From an uncultured Bacteroidales bacterium (GTDB lineage Bacteria > Bacteroidota > Bacteroidia > Bacteroidales > UBA932), in the NCBI GenBank assembly GCA_900544815.1, contig UQWT01000041.1, positions 1-19,745 of the forward strand: 19,745 nucleotides of DNA, in the 5' to 3' direction. Shown piece by piece: positions 7,639 to 15,525 of this stretch. Position numbers and translations under genes: made by a program. The notes below the pieces were generated by a model. It was given only the letters and a program-made list of their open reading frames with translations, was not told where the DNA came from and searched no databases. Position 1 is the stretch's first letter. Each line of letters starts with the position of its first letter.

Positions 7639-10167
7639 TTAGTTGCACTTGGAGTAACCGCAGTTCATGCACACCAAACACCCCTCCTGATAAACCAAAT
7701 TATTGGAATTACATTTAGAACAACGCTTGCCTGTATCATCTTTGGTTCCATCCGGTATATAACGTTTTAGGGAGCGTTCTACGCCGTTTTTCCAGGTATT
7801 TATGGTTTCGTTGTCCAATTGAAGGCCGTTAATAAGGTTTATGACATCTGTTATAGGCATTCCGTGACGAAGCACACCGGAGATAAACTTTGCATAGTTC
7901 CAGTATTCTTTGTTGAACATGTGTGATATACCGCCAACAATGTTGGTGTAGCCATATTTGTCTGTGTATTGGAAATCGTAACGGCTTTTGCCGGTTTTAA
8001 TATCCTTCTCCTTAACTATAAATCCTTTCTCTACAGACTTAGGGATATTGCGGCTGTCGTCATCAACGAGACCTGTAAAGATTTCGTATGGAACACCGTT
8101 CATCTTGCCAACAAGAGCTATCCACTGTTCATTGCCATTTCTAAAACGGATAACATCTGCCTCCAATGATTTAGGGCGTTCTTTTGGCTTTATTGCCGCG
8201 CCGGAACTCCCCTTGTTCTCCTTTGCAGATACAAGCACGCCGGCACGCGAACCGTCTCTGTAAACAGTAACACCTTTACAGCCAACCTCCCATGCTGTTT
8301 TGTAAACATCTGCAACCAAATCTTCCGTAACAGAATTAGGCAGGTTTACTGTAACGCTTATTGAGTGATCTACCCATTTTTGGATGCTGCCCTGCATTTT
8401 AACCTTGGCAATCCAATCTATATCGTTTGAGGTAGCCTTGTAATACGGCGATTTTTTAACAAGCTCCTCCACATCTTTTATTGGAAGAGTTTTTACACTC
8501 TCCTCTGAATACCCGTTAATTTTACACCATTCAAGGAATTTATGATGGAAGACATAATACTCCTCCCAACAGTCTCCAACATCATCCTTAAAGGTTATTA
8601 CGGCATTCATATCGTTTGGATTAACCTTTCTTCTTCTAATGTAAAACGGAAGGAAGACAGGTTCTATGCCGGATGTAGTCTGTGTCATAAGGCTGGTTGT
8701 TCCGGTAGGGGCAATGGTAAGCATTGAAATGTTTCTTCTACCATATTTCACCATTAGTTTATATAGTGCGGGATCTGCCTCTTTTATTCTGTCTATCATT
8801 GGGTTTAAAGTCTCTCTCTCTGCGCTGAAAATTGGGAATGCGCCTCTCTCTTTGGCCATTGTAACAGATGATCTGTATGCCTCAACAGCCAGATTCTTCT
8901 GAACGTTTACAGAAAAATCTATGGCTTTGTCCGAACCGTATGTAAGTCCCAAAGCTGCAAGCATATCCCCCTCTGCGGTTATTCCAAGGCCTGTTCTACG
9001 CCCCTCCAACCCCTTCTTCCTTATCTTCTCCCAAAGCTCTCTTTCAACCCTCTTTACATCCTCCTCCTCAGGATCTGCATTTACCTTTGCAAGAATGGCA
9101 TCTATCTTTTCTATCTCAAGATCCACAAGATCATCCATAAGTCTCATTGCCTTATGAACATGGTCATGGAACAGCTCCATATCGAATGAGGCATCCCTTG
9201 TAAACGGATTATTGACGTACGAATATAGGTTTATTGCAATAAGACGGCATGAGTCGTAAGGGCACAAAGGTATCTCACCACACGGATTTGTGCTTACTGT
9301 TTTGTATCCCAAATCTGCATAGCAATCCGGTATGGATTCTCTTATTACAGTATCCCAGAACAGTATGCCCGGTTCTGCAGACTTCCATGCATTATGGATA
9401 ATCTTCCTCCATAGTTTTTGTGCATTTATTGTTTTTACAACTTTAGGGTTCTTTGAATCTATGGGATACTGCTGCACATACTCCTTTCCCTCCAACGCAG
9501 CTCTCATAAACTCATCGTCTATCTTTACAGAGACATTTGCCCCTGTAACCTTCCCCTGCTCCATCTTAGCATCTATAAAGTTATCCGCATCGGGGTGTTT
9601 GATAGATATAGTAAGCATAAGCGCACCCCTTCTGCCATCTTGAGCCACCTCTCTTGTTGAGTTTGAATACCTCTCCATAAACGGAACAACTCCTGTAGAG
9701 GTAAGCGCACTGTTAAGTACAGCACTTCCTGCAGGTCTTATATCCGAAAGGTCGTGGCCTACACCGCCCCTTCTCTTCATAAGTTGCACCTGTTCCTCAT
9801 CCATCTTAAGGATTCCGCCATACGAATCTGCAGGTTTGCTTGTTCCTATAACAAAACAGTTAGAAAGGGAGGCTACCTGAAAATTGTTTCCCATTCCGGT
9901 CATAGGGCCTCCCTGCGGAACTATATATTTGAAATCCTTTAGGAGATGATAAATCTCATCCTCTCCCATAGGATTGGAATACTTTTTCTCTATTCTGGCA
10001 AATTCACGCGCTAACCTGCGGTGCATATCGTCGGGAGACTTCTCATACAAATTACCAAACGAATCTTTCATGGCATATTTGTTAATCCACACCTGCGCAG
10101 CCAATTCATCCCCTTTAAAGTATTTAATGCTCTCATTCAAAGCATCTTTATGTGTGTATGTTGTCAT
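7639..10167 (-). CDS. nrdJ: Adenosylcobalamin-dependent ribonucleotide reductase (class II)
   Basis: NrdJ reduces ribonucleotides to deoxyribonucleotides using adenosylcobalamin to make the thiyl radical, with no oxygen requirement. The 842-residue protein has LSNCFVIG at 101-108 with redox C104, STNPCGEIPL at 292-301 containing N294, C296 and E298 (the N-C-x-E active-site set), RRTGLGIT at 391-398 and APTGTTSL at 487-494 (phosphate-binding loop). The C-terminus carries a cysteine ribbon, C816-x2-C819 then C830, C833, C836 and C841, typical of the long NrdJ form and likely to act in redox recycling. No cobalamin riboswitch was recognised in the 82 bp upstream. The gene follows sufD on the same strand; its A-rich leader includes a run of nine A between two AAGGTA copies. 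Confidence 0.96.
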   Translation of the reverse strand: MTTYTHKDALNESIKYFKGDELAAQVWINKYAMKDSFGNLYEKSPDDMHRRLAREFARIEKKYSNPMGEDEIYHLLKDFKYIVPQGGPMTGMGNNFQVASLSNCFVIGTSKPADSYGGILKMDEEQVQLMKRRGGVGHDLSDIRPAGSAVLNSALTSTGVVPFMERYSNSTREVAQDGRRGALMLTISIKHPDADNFIDAKMEQGKVTGANVSVKIDDEFMRAALEGKEYVQQYPIDSKNPKVVKTINAQKLWRKIIHNAWKSAEPGILFWDTVIRESIPDCYADLGYKTVSTNPCGEIPLCPYDSCRLIAINLYSYVNNPFTRDASFDMELFHDHVHKAMRLMDDLVDLEIEKIDAILAKVNADPEEEDVKRVERELWEKIRKKGLEGRRTGLGITAEGDMLAALGLTYGSDKAIDFSVNVQKNLAVEAYRSSVTMAKERGAFPIFSAERETLNPMIDRIKEADPALYKLMVKYGRRNISMLTIAPTGTTSLMTQTTSGIEPVFLPFYIRRRKVNPNDMNAVITFKDDVGDCWEEYYVFHHKFLEWCKINGYSEESVKTLPIKDVEELVKKSPYYKATSNDIDWIAKVKMQGSIQKWVDHSISVTVNLPNSVTEDLVADVYKTAWEVGCKGVTVYRDGSRAGVLVSAKENKGSSGAAIKPKERPKSLEADVIRFRNGNEQWIALVGKMNGVPYEIFTGLVDDDSRNIPKSVEKGFIVKEKDIKTGKSRYDFQYTDKYGYTNIVGGISHMFNKEYWNYAKFISGVLRHGMPITDVINLINGLQLDNETINTWKNGVERSLKRYIPDGTKDDTGKRCSKCNSNNLVYQEGCLVCMNCGYSKCN

Positions 10168-10249
10168 GATGATAAAGTTTTAGACCTGCAAGATACCTTT
10201 TTTTTTACCTTACAAGTCCATTAATCTGTATTATTTTTCAACAAAAATA

Positions 10250-11266
10250 TTAACAACAGTGAGTACTGCAGTTTGAACATTTGGAAAACTCCCCTCTCAG
10301 GCGCTTCTCAACCAAATCCATAAGCCGTCCTCTCAACTGTTCGTTTGAAATCTTCTCCAATACAGCCTGTGCAAATGCCTGCTGTTGCAACAATATTGCT
10401 TCATTTAGCTCTATACCTCTCGAGCGCATGTAGAACAGCTCATTCTCATCTAATCTTCCAACCGTTGCGCCGTGGGAGCATTTTACATCATCTGCATAGA
10501 TCTCCAAATGTGGTTCTGTAAATGCTTTAGCCGTCTTGGATGCAAGTATGTTGTTATTTGCCTGATACGCCTCTGTCTTCTGGGCATCCTTGGCAACATA
10601 CACTGTTCCATTGAAATGCGACACAGAGTTTCCATCCAGTACCCCTTTAAACAGTTGGCTGCTATGACATTCTCCAACATTATGAAACAGATTCACCTCT
10701 GTTGTAATCCTCTGCTCTCCATCTCCAAAATAGAGACCGTTAAGAGAAGCCTCGCCACCTTTACCGTTAAGGTTTACTGTAACCCTGTTATCTATAACAC
10801 CGCCATGCAGAGAGACAAGATAGAGTCTTAGCAGCGAATTCTTGCCCATATCCACACTCATTACGGTAGAATGGCTTGCCATATTATGTTCGTTCTGCAT
10901 GATAATCATATCCAATACAGCCCCCTCCTCAACAGCAATTCTAAAATTTTCTGCAGTCTCAAACTGCGATTCAGCCAAAGTATGAGCACAATAGAGCAGC
11001 TTAGCCTCCCCTTTTGCTCCAATATTAACATTAACGTTATAGTCTACACTTTTAGCATGCGGGTCTCTCCTTACGGCTATAATCTGGGTAAGCTCTTTTG
11101 CCACAACACCTGCATGCGAATTAAAATCAAGCCCTTTTGCCCCATCGCAAATACCGTCAATTATAAACTTCTGCACAGTATTCTCGAGCGGAACCCTGCA
11201 CCTGAAGTCATCCTTAATCTGCTTTACAGTAGGAACAAATACCAAATCTTTATATCTATTATCCAT
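10250..11266 (-). CDS. sufD: Fe-S cluster assembly protein SufD
   Basis: SufD pairs with SufB on the SufBC2D scaffold that builds Fe-S clusters. The 338-residue protein has the beta-helix core of the SufBD family and the diagnostic C-terminal block TEPHLEIYADDVKCSHGATV at 250-269, with C263 and H265 (H265 corresponds to the functionally important SufD histidine), followed by LFYMRSRGI. The last nine residues are unusually cysteine-rich: C330, C333, C337 and C338. It is the last suf gene in the cluster; sufS and sufE are absent here, so the cysteine desulfurase must be encoded elsewhere. It is separated from sufC by 134 bp. Confidence 0.95.
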   Translation of the reverse strand: MDNRYKDLVFVPTVKQIKDDFRCRVPLENTVQKFIIDGICDGAKGLDFNSHAGVVAKELTQIIAVRRDPHAKSVDYNVNVNIGAKGEAKLLYCAHTLAESQFETAENFRIAVEEGAVLDMIIMQNEHNMASHSTVMSVDMGKNSLLRLYLVSLHGGVIDNRVTVNLNGKGGEASLNGLYFGDGEQRITTEVNLFHNVGECHSSQLFKGVLDGNSVSHFNGTVYVAKDAQKTEAYQANNNILASKTAKAFTEPHLEIYADDVKCSHGATVGRLDENELFYMRSRGIELNEAILLQQQAFAQAVLEKISNEQLRGRLMDLVEKRLRGEFSKCSNCSTHCC

Positions 11267-11400
11267 ATTTTTCTCTTTATCTTCCCAACAATTTAGTTTA
11301 TAGCCTTGGCTTTAGCTTTGGCCCTAAATTCTCGATAGCCAAAACTCTCTTTACACCCTTTACCCTCTATACTTTCTTTACCCTTACTATAAACTCTCAA
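11267..11400. repeat. Low-complexity linker with short repeats between sufC and sufD
   Basis: On the coding (minus) strand about 11331-11385 is purine-rich with repeated GGGTAAAG-like units. ACTATAAACT occurs twice (11386-11395 and 11400-11409, the second running over the sufC stop). AATTTAG (11290-11296) and CTAAATT (11324-11330) form inverted arms, and on the minus strand TTTGGC and GCCAAA could also pair. No ORF or TAnnTTTG box was found. It interrupts an otherwise compact operon. Confidence 0.5.
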
Positions 11401-12153
11401 CTATAAACTTTCTATTAGCCAATCATAACCGCGCTTCTCTACCTCCAAAGCCAACTCCTTGCCGGAGGTCTTTATAATCCTTCCCTTATAGAGCACATGC
11501 ACTATGTCGGGAACTATATAATCCAACAGCCTCTGATAGTGAGTTATGACAATCGAAGCGTTATCGGGAGTCTTAAGCTTGTTTACACCGTTGGCAACAA
11601 TCCTTAAAGCATCTACATCAAGGCCGCTGTCTGTTTCGTCCAATATTGCGAGTGTAGGATTAAGCATTGCCATCTGGAAAATCTCGTTACGTTTCTTCTC
11701 TCCACCGGAAAACCCAACATTAACACCTCTCGACGAGAAGGCAGGGTCCATCTCTACTATAGCCATCTTCTCCCTCATAAGTTTAAGATACTCTGCAGCA
11801 GATAATGGAGGAAGGTTATGATACTTTCTGTGCTCGTTTACAGCAGCTTTCATAAAATTCACATTGGTAACACCCGGTATCTCAACAGGATACTGAAAGC
11901 CTAAGAAGATTCCGGCCCACGACCTCTCCTCTGGTGACAACTTTAACAGATCCTTGCCGTTGAATGTAACCGAACCGCCTGTAACCTCGTAGTTCTCCTT
12001 TCCTGCAAGTACTGCAGAAAGAGTGCTTTTACCGGAACCGTTAGGGCCCATTATTGCATGAACCTCTCCTCTGTTAATTGTAAGATTTATCCCCTTTAAT
12101 ATCTCCTTACCGTTGATACTTGCATGCAAGTCTCTTATTTCCAACAAACTCAT
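11401..12153 (-). CDS. sufC: Fe-S cluster assembly ATPase SufC
   Basis: SufC is the ABC-type ATPase of the SufBC2D complex; it is cytosolic and not a transporter. The 250-residue protein shows Walker A GPNGSGKST at 36-44, the Q-loop Q87, the SufC signature FSGGEKKRNE at 148-157, Walker B with LAILDETDSGLD at 168-179, and the H-loop in VITHYQRLL. All catalytic residues are present. It starts 12 bp after pnuC, so the two are probably co-transcribed and coupled, and it is followed by a repetitive linker before sufD. Confidence 0.97.
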   Translation of the reverse strand: MSLLEIRDLHASINGKEILKGINLTINRGEVHAIMGPNGSGKSTLSAVLAGKENYEVTGGSVTFNGKDLLKLSPEERSWAGIFLGFQYPVEIPGVTNVNFMKAAVNEHRKYHNLPPLSAAEYLKLMREKMAIVEMDPAFSSRGVNVGFSGGEKKRNEIFQMAMLNPTLAILDETDSGLDVDALRIVANGVNKLKTPDNASIVITHYQRLLDYIVPDIVHVLYKGRIIKTSGKELALEVEKRGYDWLIESL

Positions 12154-12165
12154 ATATAAATAATT

Positions 12166-12819
12166 TTACTTTCTTACTAATCCGTTTAAATACTCCTTGC
12201 GCCACATAAAGAAGCCCATAAAGGCCAAAACTATATATCCGGCGCAAACAAATGGCAGGAATGCCAATCCCGCTTTAATATACAATACTATATTGGTTGT
12301 GTTCACTATGAGCCATACACCCCAGCAATCCAATTTTTTTTGTGCAGAGAGCAGTTGCGCCAACAGGATGAATCCTGTAACCATAGCGTCCAAGTATGGG
12401 GTTCTGGCCATTGGAAAGATGTTTGGCCATAGCAGGTTAAGTTTGCTTAAAAAGAACCCCCAAACCAATGTAAATACCGCTATCATAAGCAGGTAGATTG
12501 CTCTTTGTTTGTTTGTAAGAAGCGTTACTTTCAACAATTTCCTGCTATTCTCCTCACCTTTTTTTGGGTGTGTCCAGCGCCAATGCCCAAAAAAGTTTAT
12601 TATAAAGGAGATTGGTTGCAACAGCATGCTGGAATAGAGGTGCTTCTGCAAAAACATGCAAAACAGTAGAATATTGTACAGGTAACCTACCCAAAAATTG
12701 AGGACCCTGCCTCTTGTTGCCAAAAAGACACAACCAAGACCGGCAATCACCCCCAAGAACTCAAGGTAACTTACCCCCTGCCCTGCTATGCTGAAAAATA
12801 TATTCTCTATACTGAACAT
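12166..12819 (-). CDS. pnuC: PnuC-family nicotinamide mononucleotide / vitamin transporter
   Basis: 217 residues, largely hydrophobic, with about seven candidate membrane segments (near 18-34, 42-58, 66-79, 106-125, 143-158, 166-182 and 186-206). PnuC hallmarks are GHWRWT at 78-83 and the late WLIVNTTNIVLYI at 169-181. PnuC proteins are facilitators for nicotinamide riboside or mononucleotide; relatives in Bacteroidota (PnuT) carry thiamine, so the substrate is open. There is no TPP riboswitch-like leader visible. It sits between sufB and sufC, 101 bp from the former and 12 bp from the latter. Start ATG 12819 gives the expected N-terminus before the first membrane segment. Confidence 0.88.
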   Translation of the reverse strand: MFSIENIFFSIAGQGVSYLEFLGVIAGLGCVFLATRGRVLNFWVGYLYNILLFCMFLQKHLYSSMLLQPISFIINFFGHWRWTHPKKGEENSRKLLKVTLLTNKQRAIYLLMIAVFTLVWGFFLSKLNLLWPNIFPMARTPYLDAMVTGFILLAQLLSAQKKLDCWGVWLIVNTTNIVLYIKAGLAFLPFVCAGYIVLAFMGFFMWRKEYLNGLVRK

Positions 12820-12920
12820 TACAAATTTATATTAAAGGCTGTTGTAATTTTTCACATCATTTATGCACAAAAAAACATCAGCAAAATCGTTTATCCGCAA
12901 AATTTATCGGGAAGCAAAGG

Positions 12921-14357
12921 CTAACCTATTGAGCCTTCCAATGTTACCTGTAAAAGTTTCTGCGCTTCAACCGCAAATTCCATTGGTAGCTTGTTAAGAA
13001 CCTCCTTTGCATATCCGTTAACTATAAGCCCCACAGCATCCTCTGTAGTGATTCCTCTCTGACGGCAGTAAAAGAGCTGATCTTCCCCTATCTTTGAGGT
13101 TGTCGCCTCATGCTCAACCACTGCGGTCCGGTTATCTGACTCTATATACGGAAAGGTGTGTGCTCCGCATTTGTCACCTAATAAAAGGCTGTCACACTGC
13201 GAGTAATTTCTTGCATTTTCTGCGTTTGGCGAAACCTTTACCAATCCCCTATAGCTGTTTTGGCTGTAACCGGCAGAGATACCTTTGCTTACAATGCGGC
13301 TGCGGGTATTCTTGCCAATATGTATCATTTTTGTTCCGGTATCGGCCTGCTGATAGTTGTTTGTAACCGCTACCGAATAGAATTCAGAGACCGAATTGTC
13401 CCCCTTTAGGATGGTACTTGGATATTTCCATGTAATGGCGGAACCGGTCTCAACCTGCGCCCAGAAAAGACGGCTGTTCTCACCCTTGCAGATACCGCGC
13501 TTTGTAACAAAGTTATAGATACCTCCCCTACCCTGCCTGTCTCCGGGATACCAATTCTGGACAGTTGAATACTTAACCTCTGCATCTCTCATAACCACTA
13601 TCTCAACCACTGCCGCATGAAGCTGGTTTTCATCCCTTTGAGGCGCTGTACACCCCTCTAAGTAGCTCACATAAGCCCCCTCATCTGCAACAATGAGGGT
13701 TCTTTCAAACTGTCCGGTACCCTTTGCATTTATTCTAAAATAGGATGACAGTTCCATAGGGCATCTTACCCCTTTAGGGATATAGCAGAACGAACCGTCA
13801 GAAAAGACAGCCGAATTAAGTGCAGAGAAGAAATTGTCATTGTATGGGACTACACTTCCCAAATATTTTTTAACCAAATCCGGATAATCCCTCACCGCCT
13901 CCGAGAATGAACAGAATATTACACCTTTCTCGGCCAATGTCTCCCTAAATGTTGTCTTTACGGAGACACTGTCAAATACCGCGTCTACAGCCACACCTCC
14001 AAGCACGTTTCTTTCATGCAACGGAATGCCAAGTTTGTCAAAGGTTGCCTCCAACTCAGGGTCTATCTCCTTGCTCTCTTTCTTTGCAGCAGGTGCTGCG
14101 TAATATATAATATTCTGATAATCAATCTTAGGGATATTCAAATGAGCCCACGTGGGCATCTTCATTGTAATCCATTTTCTATATGCCTTGAGCCTGAACT
14201 CCAACAACCACTCAGGTTCACCCTTTTTTGCCGATATGAGACGAACTATATCCTCATTAAGTCCCTTTGGTATAAACTCCTGATCTACATTTGTTTCAAA
14301 ACCATGTTCATACTCGGCATTGGCAATATTCTCAATTAAATTATTATTTTTGCTCAT
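12921..14357 (-). CDS. sufB: Fe-S cluster assembly protein SufB
   Basis: SufB is the scaffold subunit on which Fe-S clusters form in SufBC2D. At 478 residues it matches the family length. Conserved blocks include FSDGSFCYIPKGVRCP at 185-200, SYLEGCTAP at 231-239, SKGISAGYSQNSYRG at 357-371 and QCDSLLLGDKCGAHTFPYIE at 387-406. C388 and E417 correspond by alignment offset to E. coli C405 and E434, needed for sulfur transfer and cluster assembly. It is the first gene of the sufB-pnuC-sufC-sufD unit. A TAACTTTG -7 box lies only 7 bp before the ATG, implying a leaderless or nearly leaderless mRNA. Confidence 0.97.
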   Translation of the reverse strand: MSKNNNLIENIANAEYEHGFETNVDQEFIPKGLNEDIVRLISAKKGEPEWLLEFRLKAYRKWITMKMPTWAHLNIPKIDYQNIIYYAAPAAKKESKEIDPELEATFDKLGIPLHERNVLGGVAVDAVFDSVSVKTTFRETLAEKGVIFCSFSEAVRDYPDLVKKYLGSVVPYNDNFFSALNSAVFSDGSFCYIPKGVRCPMELSSYFRINAKGTGQFERTLIVADEGAYVSYLEGCTAPQRDENQLHAAVVEIVVMRDAEVKYSTVQNWYPGDRQGRGGIYNFVTKRGICKGENSRLFWAQVETGSAITWKYPSTILKGDNSVSEFYSVAVTNNYQQADTGTKMIHIGKNTRSRIVSKGISAGYSQNSYRGLVKVSPNAENARNYSQCDSLLLGDKCGAHTFPYIESDNRTAVVEHEATTSKIGEDQLFYCRQRGITTEDAVGLIVNGYAKEVLNKLPMEFAVEAQKLLQVTLEGSIG

Positions 14358-14381
14358 AGTGGCGCAAAGTTAATATTTTTG
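14349..14381 (+). promoter_or_regulatory. Promoter of the ThiL-like gene
   Basis: TTTG at 14349-14352 (-33 element, inside the first sufB codons) and TATTTTTG at 14374-14381 (-7 element) are 21 bp apart, a good fit to the Bacteroidota promoter. Predicted start of transcription is near 14387, about 10 nt before ATG 14397. Confidence 0.65.
14365..14372 (-). promoter_or_regulatory. -7 element of the suf operon
   Basis: The minus strand reads TAACTTTG here, an exact TAnnTTTG match, ending 7 bp before the sufB ATG. It stands back to back with the -7 element of the divergent ThiL-like gene, one base apart. No good TTG lies 19-21 bp upstream, so the -33 half is weak. Confidence 0.55.
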
Positions 14382-14396
14382 TAAAAATTTTATGAT

Positions 14397-15437
14397 ATGG
14401 AAGCTACAAATACCAATAATAACAACCCAAAACGCACAAAGATCGAGAGTATAGGAAAAATCAACCTCCTCGACCGGCTGTTTAAAGACACAGGGTATAC
14501 CAACTCTGCATCATTCAACTATTCAGACAGCACCAAAGGGTATCTCACAACCCAGGCAATAATGTTGGAGGGTATAGATTTCGACCTCATATATACTCCA
14601 CTCAAACATCTGGGTTACAAGGCTGTACTTCTTGCAATAGGCAACCTTTATGCTGCCGGTTATGCCCCGGTTGGGCTATCCGTAACACTTGCCCTGTCAA
14701 ACAGATTTGTAGCAGAAAATATTATAGAACTTTGGACAGGAATGCTTGCTGCCGCAAAAGAGCACAAGATAAAAAACCTATCATTAGACCTCACCGCCTC
14801 CATTAACGGCCTCTCTATCTTCATCTCCGCCATTGGAGAGCAGGATTTGGAGACTATTAAGTCTTTTCCGCTTCCCGACAAAAACTCTCTTCTCTGCCTT
14901 ACCGGTAATGTTGGAGCGGCTTATATGGGCCTGCATGTACTTGAGAGGGAGAAGATTGCCTTTAACAAGATACCTGCAGACAAGATAGCGGAATACAAGC
15001 AGCCCGATTTAAGCAAATACAAATATATTCTTTCCCAATATCTCAGCCCTGAGATTAATCCAAAGACCTTAGAGCAGTTTAAAGAGGTATCATTATGGCC
15101 GGCCGGAGGGGTATTCATTACAAAGGGACTTGCTGCAGCCGTTAAGGAGTTGTGCAAAAGATACGGATTTGGGGCAAGGGTCTACTTGGAGAAGATTCCT
15201 ATTGCAATGCAGACCTTTGACTTTGCTCAAGAGATTGGTGTTGATGCCACAACAGCTGCACTTAATGGCGGAGACGATTATAAATTTCTGTTTGTAGTAC
15301 CTTTAAGCGAACACGAAAAGTTCCATAAGGAGTTTCCTAACGTAGATATCATAGGCCACTTTACCGCAAACGATGCCGGCGAATACCTTGTCACCCCCGA
15401 AGGGACTACACTCGAACTCCGCGCCCAAGGCTGGTAA
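14397..15437 (+). CDS. ThiL-like protein (thiamine-monophosphate kinase homologue) with degenerate active site
   Basis: 346 residues, the usual ThiL length. ThiL phosphorylates thiamine monophosphate to the diphosphate. Similarity to Bacteroidales ThiL runs end to end: KIESIGKINLLDRLF at 15-29, LEGIDFDLIYTPLKHLGYKA at 57-76, VTLALSNRF at 96-104, AAYMGLHVLEREK at 174-186, ALNGGDDYKFLFVVP at 288-302 and the ending LRAQGW. Yet motifs that hold magnesium and nucleotide are gone: the N-terminal GIGDDAA region is shortened and replaced (around 36-46), TTD is TTQ53, NLSD is AIGN83, GGDT is SLDL (D131 kept), and MDVSDG is VFITKG (239-244). Only the late GGDDY is well preserved. The reading frame is intact and has a good promoter, so the gene is probably functional but not as an ordinary kinase. 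A truly dying gene is the alternative. Confidence 0.85.
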   Translation: MEATNTNNNNPKRTKIESIGKINLLDRLFKDTGYTNSASFNYSDSTKGYLTTQAIMLEGIDFDLIYTPLKHLGYKAVLLAIGNLYAAGYAPVGLSVTLALSNRFVAENIIELWTGMLAAAKEHKIKNLSLDLTASINGLSIFISAIGEQDLETIKSFPLPDKNSLLCLTGNVGAAYMGLHVLEREKIAFNKIPADKIAEYKQPDLSKYKYILSQYLSPEINPKTLEQFKEVSLWPAGGVFITKGLAAAVKELCKRYGFGARVYLEKIPIAMQTFDFAQEIGVDATTAALNGGDDYKFLFVVPLSEHEKFHKEFPNVDIIGHFTANDAGEYLVTPEGTTLELRAQGW

Positions 15438-15525
15438 CTACAGAATGTCCACCACTTTTCAGGATTGGACAGAAGTGTCTTGGCATCGGCCGGGCCTGTA
15501 TGTTGGAATGTAAACTTATAGCCAA

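Noticed and set aside
10242..10249. TATTTTTG on the minus strand as a promoter for nrdJ.
   Set aside because: No -33 TTG at the right distance and a leader of about 70 nt; such AT-rich matches arise by chance.
10168..10249. Possible cobalamin riboswitch before the B12-dependent nrdJ.
   Set aside because: The interval is only 82 bp, A/T-rich, and shows no B12-box-like sequence or room for the aptamer.
12822..12829. TAAATTTG on the minus strand as a pnuC promoter.
   Set aside because: It ends two bases before the pnuC ATG, which would put the start of transcription inside the gene, and it has no -33 partner.
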